Assembly (NCBI RefSeq): GCF_025490915.1
Contig: NZ_JANQBA010000012.1
Location: 1 to 64,000 of the forward strand
Length of the DNA: 64,000 bases
Source: Lacticaseibacillus parakribbianus
Lineage (GTDB): Bacteria; Bacillota; Bacilli; Lactobacillales; Lactobacillaceae
Direction: 5' to 3'
The position numbers and the translations under genes are program-made. Positions 56,687-64,000 of this stretch are shown one piece after another (positions within the stretch are counted from its first letter, which is position 1; each line of letters starts with the position of its first letter). The notes beneath the pieces were generated by a model. That model had not been told where the DNA came from. It was given only the letters and a program-made list of their open reading frames with translations, and made no database searches.

Positions 56687-57633
56687 CAGTTCCCAAGCTC
56701 CTTGAGGTAAGCCTCGGATTCCGCCTGGTCGTGCTGCAGCTGCGCGATCAGCCCGGCGGCCCCATCAAACTTGACCTCGCCGCGCAGGTAGTGCAGCCAC
56801 TCGACTTGGGTGGCCGCACCGTAGATGTCAGTATTGAAGTCAAACAGGTTGATTTCAAGCGTCACCGGTCGCCCGGCGCCGAAGGTCACGTTGCGTCCCA
56901 CCGAGGCCATCCCCGGCACCCAGGCGCCGCGGACCAGCACCCGCACCACGTAGATGCCGATGCCCGGCAGGCGTTCGGCCGCCGGTGTGTCAATGTTGGC
57001 GGTCGGAAAACCAAGCGTCCGCCCCCGCGCCTCGCCGTGAACAACCGGCCCCGAGGTGCGGTAGGCGTAGCCCAACAGGCCGTTGGCCAAGTCGACATCG
57101 CCGGCGTCAAGCGCCTTTCGGATGCGCGTCGATGAGATTTTCTGCCCGTCCTGCAGCGCCTCGGGCACCGTCACCACAGCGAAGCGTGCGGCCGCATACG
57201 TCGGCAGCGTGGCCATGTTGGCCACCGCTCGCTTGCCGTAGGTGTAATCGAACCCGGCCACGACCACCGCGGCGTTGAGCCCCACCAGATACTGATCGAC
57301 AAAGGCCTGCGGAGCAAGCGCCGCGAACTCGGGCGTGAAGTGGACAAAGTACAGCAGATCCACCCCGCAGTCGGCCATCAAGGCCTCCTTGCGCGGTCGT
57401 GGCGACAGGTAGCGAACGCTTGCGGCCGGCACCCCGCGGTAAATCACCGCAGGGTGAACATCAAAGGTCATCACGGCCAAGGCCAGGCCGCGGCGATCGG
57501 CCTCCTGCCTGGCCCGGCGCAGCACCGCCTGGTGACCCAGGTGAACCCCATCGAAGAAGCCCAAGGCCAGCACCACCGGCTTCTTTGGCCGTAGCGCCGC
57601 ATCAAGCGGCGGTAAAATATCAAAGACTTTCAT
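56686..57633 (-). CDS. ribF: Bifunctional riboflavin kinase / FAD synthetase
   Basis: 315 residues. N-terminal FAD synthetase with LALGFFDGVHLGHQAVL (about 22-40) and VVAGFDYTYGKRAV; C-terminal flavokinase domain with GRTLGFPTANIDTP and LEINLFDFNTDIYG. It makes FMN and FAD from ribo­flavin. Start overlaps the truB stop by 14 nt. Confidence 0.97.
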   Translation of the reverse strand: MKVFDILPPLDAALRPKKPVVLALGFFDGVHLGHQAVLRRARQEADRRGLALAVMTFDVHPAVIYRGVPAASVRYLSPRPRKEALMADCGVDLLYFVHFTPEFAALAPQAFVDQYLVGLNAAVVVAGFDYTYGKRAVANMATLPTYAAARFAVVTVPEALQDGQKISSTRIRKALDAGDVDLANGLLGYAYRTSGPVVHGEARGRTLGFPTANIDTPAAERLPGIGIYVVRVLVRGAWVPGMASVGRNVTFGAGRPVTLEINLFDFNTDIYGAATQVEWLHYLRGEVKFDGAAGLIAQLQHDQAESEAYLKELGN

Positions 57634-58549
57634 TCATCGTATCCCCGTTCATCCAAACATTGGCCAAAAACATCACATCCGGGCGGTACAACTCGCCGAC
57701 CCGGTGGTAAATCGCCTTGAGCGTGGCGCCTTGCATCAGGGCCAGCTGCGGCGCGGTTTGGCTCAGCAAAAGGGCCTTGCCGTTTTGCACGTCGCCCCAC
57801 TGCGCCGCCGTCAGGCTGACGCGCGGCACCGTGGGATAGGCGTACTCGATTGGCCGCAGGTGAGCCTGGGCCGCCTCAGGGGCAGTCTCTCGCGATAGCG
57901 CCCGCAGATCAAGCGTCTGCGCCAGCGTGAAGCCGCCGCTTTGAGTGCGGGTGAGCTGGCTCATCACCGCCGGCAGCCCCAGCGCCTGACCGACATCCAC
58001 AGCAAGCGTGCGAATGTAGGTCCCCTTGCTGACCGTGGCCGTGAAGGTGAAGCTGACGGTGCCGGCCGCTTCGTCGAACACCGGGGCCGCGGTTCGGGTG
58101 AACGCGTAGACATGGGCCGCTCGCCGCGGCCGCTCGACTTGCTCGCCGTGTCGCGCGTAGTCGTATAGCCGCCGCCCGTTGACCTTGACCGCCGAGTACA
58201 TCGGCGGAATCTGCACAATATCTCCGGTCAGGCTCGCCATGGCCGCATCGATGGCGGCTACGTCAAGCGGTGCGACCAGGCGCTGCCGCGCAATCTCGGC
58301 CCCGTCGAGGTCCTCGGTTTCGGTTGCGACCCCAAGCAATACTTCGCCGGTGTAGGTCTTGCCCAGTGCCATCAGCGCCGGGACCGCCTTGGTCGCCGCC
58401 CCAAGCGCAATCGGCAACACGCCATCGACGCTCGGGTCCAGGGTACCGGAGTGGCCGATCCGCCTCATCTGTAGCAGGTACCGCAGCTTGCTGACCACGT
58501 CTGCAGAGGTCATGCCGCTGGGTTTGTATACTGGCAAAATACCGTCCAT
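57620..58549 (-). CDS. truB: tRNA pseudouridine(55) synthase TruB
   Basis: 309 residues from ATG 58547-58549 (MDGILPVYKPSGMTSADVVS), ribosome binding site GGGAG. Catalytic Asp in GHSGTLDPSVDG (about 38-49). Also MYSAVKVNGRRLYDYARHGE and KGTYIRTLAVDVGQALG. It makes pseudouridine 55 in the T loop of tRNAs. Cotranscribed with ribF, a conserved pairing. Confidence 0.97.
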   Translation of the reverse strand: MDGILPVYKPSGMTSADVVSKLRYLLQMRRIGHSGTLDPSVDGVLPIALGAATKAVPALMALGKTYTGEVLLGVATETEDLDGAEIARQRLVAPLDVAAIDAAMASLTGDIVQIPPMYSAVKVNGRRLYDYARHGEQVERPRRAAHVYAFTRTAAPVFDEAAGTVSFTFTATVSKGTYIRTLAVDVGQALGLPAVMSQLTRTQSGGFTLAQTLDLRALSRETAPEAAQAHLRPIEYAYPTVPRVSLTAAQWGDVQNGKALLLSQTAPQLALMQGATLKAIYHRVGELYRPDVMFLANVWMNGDTMNESL

Positions 58550-58753
58550 ATCATTGCTCCCATCCGGGTCGCCGTGCGACCGCATTCAGTCTATTATACC
58601 GTGCCGCGGCCAACGGGCCAAGGGTGCCTGGACTGCCAGTCCGGCGAGCGGCCGCTGGGCCATGACGGCGTTCGACCGCTGGACGAAGACGGTGTTCGGC
58701 CGCCAGAACGCGCGGCCGCCGGCTTTTGCCACCCCCCGCTTCGCCAGGCCAGC

Positions 58754-58781
58754 AAAAAAAGCCGCACAGCGGCGGCTTTTT
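58754..58781. terminator. Terminator between rbfA and truB
   Basis: GCCGC (58761-58765) / GCGGC (58772-58776) extended by A and T runs on both sides. It ends the nusA-infB-rbfA transcript on the minus strand. Confidence 0.75.
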
Positions 58782-58786
58782 CGTGG

Positions 58787-59131
58787 TTAATCCTTGTGCA
58801 TTTCGTTGAGCAGCTGATCGATACGCGCCCCGTACTGAACCGAGGTGTCTTGGACGAAGGTGATCGTCGGCACCTTGAACAGCTTGATGCGCTGCCCGAC
58901 CTCGCGGCGAATCAGCCCCTGGGCCTTATCCAGGCCGGCTTGGGTCTCCGCGACGTGCTTGGCGTCGTCTTGCAGGACGCTGTAGTAAACGGTGGCCTCC
59001 TGCAAATCGCCGGTCATGCGAACCCCGGTGATGGTGACCCCTTGCACCCGCGGATCGTTGACATCCTTGAGCAAAATGTCGTCGATTTCCCGCTGAATCT
59101 GCGTTTCAACGCGCCCGATTCGATGTTTCAT
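58787..59131 (-). CDS. rbfA: Ribosome-binding factor A
   Basis: 114 residues. Family features: HRIGRVETQIQREIDDILLK, DPRVQGVTITGVRMTGDLQE and IRREVGQRIKLFKVPTITFV. It helps mature the 16S rRNA 5' end in the 30S subunit. Follows infB by 40 nt as in most Firmicutes. Confidence 0.97.
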   Translation of the reverse strand: MKHRIGRVETQIQREIDDILLKDVNDPRVQGVTITGVRMTGDLQEATVYYSVLQDDAKHVAETQAGLDKAQGLIRREVGQRIKLFKVPTITFVQDTSVQYGARIDQLLNEMHKD

Positions 59132-59171
59132 GTTGCTACCTCCGCGGCGATGCGGCCGTTGGCTGCACCGC

Positions 59172-61937
59172 TTACTTGACTGGCACTTCTTCCATCGTGT
59201 AGGCCTCGATCTGATCGTCGACCTTGATGTCGTTGTAGTTCTCGATGGTCAAGCCGAGCTCAAAGCCCATGGTGACCTTCTTGACGTCATCCTTGAAGCG
59301 ACGTAGCGAGCCGAGCTTGCCTTCGTGAATTACGATGCCGTCGCGGATCAGGCGAACGCCGGCGTCGCGGGTGATGTACCCGGAGTCGACGAACGCACCG
59401 GCCACCGTGCCGATTTTCGACACGTTGATGGTTTCGCGAACCGTCAGGGAGCCGATGACCTTCTCTTCGAAGGTCGGTTCAAGCATCCCCTTCATCGCGG
59501 ATTCGATCTCCTCGATGGCCTTGTAAATGACCCGGTGCAGGCGAATGTCCACGTCGTCGGCGTCGGCCTGTTGCTTGGCCTGAGGCGTCGGCCGAACGTT
59601 GAAGCCGATGATGATCGCGTTGGACGCACTGGCCAGGGTGACGTCGGATTCGTTGATGGCCCCGACGGCCTGGTGAATGATGTTGACGCGAACGCCTTCG
59701 ACCTCGATCTTGTTGAGCGAGCCGGCCAGTGCCTCGACGGAGCCTTGCACGTCACCCTTGATGATGACGTCGACTTCCTTGAGTTGGCCTTCCTTCATGG
59801 TCTCAAACAGGTTATCAAGCGTCACGCGGTGCGTTTCCTGACGAACCTTGTCAAGCGCCCGCTTCGCGCGTTCCTCACCGGCAGCCCGGGCGCTCTTTTC
59901 ATCGTCGAAGACCACGAACTTATCGGCGGATTGCGGCACGTCGTTGAGCCCAGTGATTTCAACCGGCATCGCCGGCACGGCTTCCTTGACGCGACGGCCA
60001 CGATCGTTGGTCATGACCCGGATGCGCCCGAAGGTGTTGCCGACCACGACCGGATCGCCGACGTGCAGCGTCCCTTGCTGAACCAGCACGGTGGTGACAG
60101 GGCCGCGGCCCTTGTCCAGCTTGGCTTCGATGACCGTGCCAATCGCTTTTTGCTGTGGGTTGGCCTTGAGCTCCAAGACGTCGGCTTCCAGCAGAATCAT
60201 TTCGAGCAGCTCGTCGATGTTCTTGCCGAACTTCGCCGAAATCTGAACGAAAATGGTGTCGCCGCCCCAGTCTTCTGGGATCAGGCCGTACTCGGTGAGC
60301 TGTTCCATCACGTGGTTCGGGTTGGCGCCTGGCTTATCGATCTTGTTGACCGCCACGATGATCGGCGCATTGGCCGCCTTGGCGTGGTTGATCGCCTCGA
60401 TGGTCTGCGGCATCACGCCGTCGTCGGCCGCAACCACCAGCACGATGATGTCGGTGATGTCGGCCCCCCGCGCCCGCATGTTGGTGAAGGCCGCGTGCCC
60501 TGGGGTGTCCAGGAAGGTGATCAGGCGATCGTTCAAGCGCACCTGGTAGGCCCCGATGTGCTGGGTGATCCCGCCGGCTTCGCCTTCGGTCACGTGGGTG
60601 TGACGCAGCTTATCCAACAGCGTCGTCTTCCCGTGGTCGACGTGGCCCATGATGGTCACAACCGGCGGCCGCGGTGCCTGGTGGTCCTTGTTGTCGGCCT
60701 CGGCCTCGAACAGCGTGTCGATGTCGGCGATGTCTTCGACGACCTTCTCTTCAGCCTCGATGCCGTAGTCGGTCGCGATCAGCTCGATGGCGTCCTTGTC
60801 CAGGCTCTGGTTTTGGTTCACCATTACGCCGAGCATGAAGAGCTTCTTGATGATTTCGGCTGGTTCGCGGTGCAAAATCTTACCCAGGTCCTGGGCGTTC
60901 ATTCCGACCGTGTAGATCAGTTTTTCTGGCAATGGCCGCTCCTTACGTTGTGGCATTTCCTTCTTCGGCTGTGCCTGAGCACGACGCTTGTTCTTCTTGT
61001 TGCGCCGCTTGTTGAAGGAGTTACCGCGATTGTCGTTAGATTGCTGTTGACGTCCTTGGAACTGTGGCCGGCTGTGCTCGGCCCGAGCCGCCGGCTTGGC
61101 CGGCTGGCTGGTCTGGGCAGCCTGAGCGCGTGGCGCCTCGGCCGGCTTGGCGACCGGACGCGGTGCCGGCTTCTCGGCAGACTTTTCAGCCTGCTTTTCG
61201 GCCTTTTGCTCCTCGCGCCGGCGCCGGGAGTCCTTCAGTTGCTGAATGAACTTCTCGTCGTTGCCGGCAACCGGCCGCGGATTCGAGTTGGCCTGGGTCG
61301 CCCGGCCGGCGCGTGGCCGAGGGCTTGGCGCCCCGTTGTTGGCGAAACGATCGTTGCGGCGATCGTTGCGCTGGCCGCCTTGGCCCTGGTTCGGCCGCTG
61401 ACTCTGCTGGCCGCGGTTTTGGTTGCTGCCGCTTTCGTTGCGACCCTGACCGTTGCGGTTGTCGCGCGGCTGGCCACCGCGGTTTTGACCGCCGCGATTG
61501 CCTTGACCTTGGCCGCCTTGGCCCTGCTGGCCGTTTTGACCGCGGCCCTGACCGCCACCCATCCGCTGACCACGTGCCGGGGCGTTCTTCGGCCGGCGAA
61601 TGGCCGACTTCGAAATCTTGGTCTTGCCATCGGCGGTTTTTTGAACCGTGTGGTGGGTCCCAGGCGCCGGCTTCTCGGTTTCGGCCGGCTTGGCCGCCGG
61701 TTGCGCCGGGGCAACCTGAGCGGCGGCTGGCTTGGTTGTAGCAGGCTTGGCCGCGGGTTGGGCCGCCTGCGCCTTGGTTGCGGGGGTCAGACCCGACTTG
61801 ATGGTCGCCTCTTGCGCCGCGTCGATGGTGGCCATGTGCGACGAGAAGACAATGCCCTTCGCCTTGGCGGCATCGAGCACCTGCTTGCTTGTGACGTTCA
61901 ATTCTTTGGCAAATTCATAAACGCGTTTTTTGCCCAT
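59172..61937 (-). CDS. infB: Translation initiation factor IF-2
   Basis: 921 residues. The N-terminal IF2_N unit ([20 protein letters not shown]) is followed by a long low-complexity stretch to about residue 330: Ala/Pro/Lys, then Gly/Gln/Asn/Arg-rich ([20 protein letters not shown]). A second IF2_N unit, then GTPase motifs [14 protein letters not shown] (about 431-444), DTPGHAAF and NKIDKPGAN, and domains II to IV. It brings fMet-tRNA to the 30S subunit. The GTPase core is standard; the linker is long. Confidence 0.98.
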   Translation of the reverse strand: MGKKRVYEFAKELNVTSKQVLDAAKAKGIVFSSHMATIDAAQEATIKSGLTPATKAQAAQPAAKPATTKPAAAQVAPAQPAAKPAETEKPAPGTHHTVQKTADGKTKISKSAIRRPKNAPARGQRMGGGQGRGQNGQQGQGGQGQGNRGGQNRGGQPRDNRNGQGRNESGSNQNRGQQSQRPNQGQGGQRNDRRNDRFANNGAPSPRPRAGRATQANSNPRPVAGNDEKFIQQLKDSRRRREEQKAEKQAEKSAEKPAPRPVAKPAEAPRAQAAQTSQPAKPAARAEHSRPQFQGRQQQSNDNRGNSFNKRRNKKNKRRAQAQPKKEMPQRKERPLPEKLIYTVGMNAQDLGKILHREPAEIIKKLFMLGVMVNQNQSLDKDAIELIATDYGIEAEEKVVEDIADIDTLFEAEADNKDHQAPRPPVVTIMGHVDHGKTTLLDKLRHTHVTEGEAGGITQHIGAYQVRLNDRLITFLDTPGHAAFTNMRARGADITDIIVLVVAADDGVMPQTIEAINHAKAANAPIIVAVNKIDKPGANPNHVMEQLTEYGLIPEDWGGDTIFVQISAKFGKNIDELLEMILLEADVLELKANPQQKAIGTVIEAKLDKGRGPVTTVLVQQGTLHVGDPVVVGNTFGRIRVMTNDRGRRVKEAVPAMPVEITGLNDVPQSADKFVVFDDEKSARAAGEERAKRALDKVRQETHRVTLDNLFETMKEGQLKEVDVIIKGDVQGSVEALAGSLNKIEVEGVRVNIIHQAVGAINESDVTLASASNAIIIGFNVRPTPQAKQQADADDVDIRLHRVIYKAIEEIESAMKGMLEPTFEEKVIGSLTVRETINVSKIGTVAGAFVDSGYITRDAGVRLIRDGIVIHEGKLGSLRRFKDDVKKVTMGFELGLTIENYNDIKVDDQIEAYTMEEVPVK

Positions 61938-61958
61938 TTCTTCACGCTCCCTTGTTTT

Positions 61959-62258
61959 TTAGGTGAGCAGCTTTAATAGCTTTTTTGCAAAGCCGGTATC
62001 GCAAACCGCGATCAGACTCCGCTTAGCGCCGATCGCGTGCGACAGCTGGCCAGTGGTCAGGCTGTCGACAAGTGGAATCTCGTAAAAGCTACTTTTGTCT
62101 GTAAATTTCTTGTGAGTGTTGGCGCTGGCATCGCTGGCAACCAGGATCAGCTTGGCGCTTTGGTCCCGAATGGCCCCCAGCACGAAGCTCTCCCCGGTCA
62201 CGAGGCGGTCGGCCCGTTTGGCCAGGCCCAGCAGATTCAAGGCTTGCTCTTGGGTCAT
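61959..62258 (-). CDS. ylxQ: L7Ae-family RNA-binding protein YlxQ
   Basis: 99 residues (QALNLLGLAKRADRLVTGES, KLILVASDASANTHKKFTDK, LSHAIGAKRSLIAVCDTGFA). L7Ae/L30e fold, probably binds kink-turn RNA. Conserved between nusA and infB; overlaps ylxR by 4 nt. Confidence 0.93.
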   Translation of the reverse strand: MTQEQALNLLGLAKRADRLVTGESFVLGAIRDQSAKLILVASDASANTHKKFTDKSSFYEIPLVDSLTTGQLSHAIGAKRSLIAVCDTGFAKKLLKLLT

Positions 62259-62554
62259 TGCTTGTCGCCGAAGAGTTCAAGCCGCGCCTTTTGGTGATCG
62301 ACATAGGCGAAGAGTTCGTCGTAAAATTCCGGTGCCACCTTGATGCCAAAGGCCTTTTCGATGACCTGCTTCTTCTTAGCGGCCTTCACGGCTTCCGGAT
62401 CCAGGGCAACGTAGGCCCCGCGTCCTTGCGCCTTGCCGGTCGGGTCGATGGCGACGGTGTCGTCGGCGTTTTTCACGATCCGCACCAGAGATTTCTTGGG
62501 GAACATCTCGCCGGTCAACAGGTCCTTGCGAAGCGGGATCTTGCGAGTTTTCAT
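62255..62554 (-). CDS. ylxR: YlxR (DUF448) RNA-binding protein
   Basis: 99 residues (MKTRKIPLRKDLLTGEMFPK, KSLVRIVKNADDTVAIDPTG, KAQGRGAYVALDPEAVKAAK). The GRGAY motif and position after nusA identify YlxR, linked in other Firmicutes to RNase P modulation and gene regulation. The usual CVVTGE stretch is DLLTGE here. Confidence 0.94.
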   Translation of the reverse strand: MKTRKIPLRKDLLTGEMFPKKSLVRIVKNADDTVAIDPTGKAQGRGAYVALDPEAVKAAKKKQVIEKAFGIKVAPEFYDELFAYVDHQKARLELFGDKQ

Positions 62555-62566
62555 AGCGTCCTCCTA

Positions 62567-63778
62567 CTACTCGGCATCCGCCGTGTCGGTCTCGGCCGAA
62601 TCGGCGTCAGCCGCCGCTTCAGCGTCGGTGTCCGCTTCGGCGTCTTCTGCCGGCGTCGCCGCTGCGGCATCGTCTTCGGCCGCGGCGTCTTGCGCTTCGA
62701 CGGCCTCATCGGCCTCTTCAAGCTCCTCGTCGTCGACGAATTCGACTTCGGATTCCGGCTTGATGTCAATCTTGTAGCCGGTGAGCTTGGCGGCCAGCCG
62801 GGCGTTTTGCCCCTTCTTACCGATGGCCAAGGACAGCTGGTAGTCCGGCACGATGACCGTGCAGGAGCGGTCGTTGTCCTCGTCGTTGAACTGAACGGCG
62901 ATCACTTGCGCCGGGTTCAAGGCGTTGGCGATGTAATCCACCGGGTCCTCTTCCCACTGCACAACGTCCATGTTTTCACCGGACAGCTCGTTGACGACGG
63001 CCTGCACCCGGCTCCCCTTGGGCCCGACGGTGGTGCCGACCGGGTCGACGGAAGGGTTGGTCGACCGCACCGCAATCTTGGTGCGATCGCCGGCCTCACG
63101 GGCAATCCCCGCGATTTCGACGACGCCCTGGAAAATCTCCGGGACTTCCTGTTCGAACAGGCGCTTCACCAGGCCGGGGTTGGTACGGGAGACGAAGACC
63201 TGAGGGCCCTTGCTGGTGTTTTCGACCTTGGAGACGAAAACCTTGATGCGGTCGTGGGCCTCGTAGTGCTCGTTGGGCATCTGATCTTGCTTGCCCAAGA
63301 CGGCCTCGATCTTGCCGAGGTTGACGTAGATGAACTTGTTGTCGCGTCGCTCCACCTGGCCGGTCATGATTTCGTCTTCGTACTGGGAGTACTCGTCAAA
63401 AATAATGCTGCGTTCGGCTTCACGCACCCGCTGCATGATCACCTGCTTGGCGGTTTGGGCCGCGATGCGGCCGAAGTCACGCGGCGTGACCTCGAAGCGA
63501 ATCTCGTCGCCGACCTCGTAGGCGCGGTTGATTTCAAGCGCGTCCTTCAGGCCCACTTCAAGGCGGGAGTCAAAGACCTGCTCCGTCACTTCCTTGACGG
63601 CGTAAACGTGAATATCGCCCTTCTTGGGGTCGAAGTTGACCTCGACGTTTTGGGCCTGGTTGTAGTTGCGCTTGTACGCAGAAACCAGGGCCGCCTCAAG
63701 CGCCTCGATCACGACCTCTTTTTTGACGCCCTTCTCTTGCTCAAGCGCATCGAGGGCTTCGATCATTTCCTTAGACAT
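62567..63778 (-). CDS. nusA: Transcription termination/antitermination factor NusA
   Basis: 403 residues. N-terminal domain (IEALDALEQEKGVKKEVVIE), S1 domain around 135-200 (TGQVERRDNKFIYVNLGKIE), KH1 with GPKGSRVQAVVNELSGENMD, KH2 with AIGKKGQNARLAAKLTGY. The last about 60 residues are an acidic Ala/Asp/Glu tail. It binds RNA polymerase and nascent RNA. Confidence 0.98.
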   Translation of the reverse strand: MSKEMIEALDALEQEKGVKKEVVIEALEAALVSAYKRNYNQAQNVEVNFDPKKGDIHVYAVKEVTEQVFDSRLEVGLKDALEINRAYEVGDEIRFEVTPRDFGRIAAQTAKQVIMQRVREAERSIIFDEYSQYEDEIMTGQVERRDNKFIYVNLGKIEAVLGKQDQMPNEHYEAHDRIKVFVSKVENTSKGPQVFVSRTNPGLVKRLFEQEVPEIFQGVVEIAGIAREAGDRTKIAVRSTNPSVDPVGTTVGPKGSRVQAVVNELSGENMDVVQWEEDPVDYIANALNPAQVIAVQFNDEDNDRSCTVIVPDYQLSLAIGKKGQNARLAAKLTGYKIDIKPESEVEFVDDEELEEADEAVEAQDAAAEDDAAAATPAEDAEADTDAEAAADADSAETDTADAE

Positions 63779-63814
63779 GTTGTTCCTTCCTTTACAGCGC
63801 GTTCGCGCGATTTG

Positions 63815-64000
63815 CTAGAATTCAATCGCCAGGCGGGCGTTGGCGATGTTTGGTCGCGCAAAGACCTGCGTGTGCTTGCGTCCCTTGTCCTTGAGCTCAA
63901 GGGTCAGGGAGTCTTCGGTCAACGCCTTGAGCGTGCCTTCGAACACCTTCTTGCCGTTGAGCTTGGTGAACAGCGAAATGTGAATGTAGTCATTCACCGC
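63815..64000 (-). CDS. rimP: Ribosome maturation factor RimP, C-terminal part
   Basis: The last 61 codons only; the gene starts beyond the right edge. The SH3-like C-terminal domain is visible (YIHISLFTKLNGKKVFEGTL, ALTEDSLTLELKDKGRKHTQ, NIANARLAIEF). The order rimP-nusA-ylxR-ylxQ-infB is conserved in Firmicutes. It helps 30S assembly. Confidence 0.92.
   Translation of the reverse strand, partial: AVNDYIHISLFTKLNGKKVFEGTLKALTEDSLTLELKDKGRKHTQVFARPNIANARLAIEF

Overview
The window is GC-rich Gram-positive DNA, most likely from a high-GC member of the Lactobacillaceae (Lacticaseibacillus or a close relative). The evidence is the hrcA-grpE-dnaK-dnaJ-lepA order with a CIRCE operator, the rimP-nusA-ylxR-ylxQ-infB-rbfA-truB-ribF run, AGGAGG-type ribosome binding sites, and a siphovirus prophage of the type found in lactobacilli. 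I do not name a species.

Bases 1 to about 36.6 kb are a prophage whose left end (last baseplate genes, lysis genes, attL) lies outside the window. Reading in phage order, from right to left on the minus strand: integrase (35408-36565, plus strand, pointing outward); a plus-strand lysogeny module (CI-like repressor, a membrane protein, a HEPN-like protein); a cro/cI switch with perfect palindromic operators; a Rha-type antirepressor; many small early genes; a recombination and replication block (Gp157, a DUF1071-type annealing protein, an HNH protein, a DnaD-like initiator with iterons inside it, a RusA-like resolvase, SSB); an ArpU-like late regulator; a tRNA-like element and two accessory genes; then HNH, small and large terminase, portal, ClpP-type protease, HK97-type capsid, a glycosyltransferase-like gene, connectors, tail tube, frameshifted tail chaperones, tape measure, evolved Dit, a tail protein with a metallophosphoesterase domain, and a cut baseplate protein.

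From about 36.7 to 64 kb is host chromosome: a probable non-coding transcription unit, DUF960 and ybaK, apt-recJ, two small plus-strand genes, a two-gene unit with a beta-helix/tandem-AAA+ ATPase and a membrane protein, an acquired-looking segment with a 20-residue peptide gene next to a double Rgg-like regulator (46157-48082), lepA, the heat-shock operon under CIRCE control, hemW, and the ribF-truB-rbfA-infB-ylxQ-ylxR-nusA-rimP translation/transcription cluster, all on the minus strand.

The most unusual items are: a pair of about 65-nt RNA elements in the lysogeny module with conserved loops and compensating stem changes; the single-chain double Rgg regulator with a neighbouring peptide gene; a CCCAAAA frameshift site that would add a threonine-rich tail to the capsid protein, directly followed by a glycosyltransferase-like gene; and a complete metallophosphoesterase active site in a tail-tip protein.
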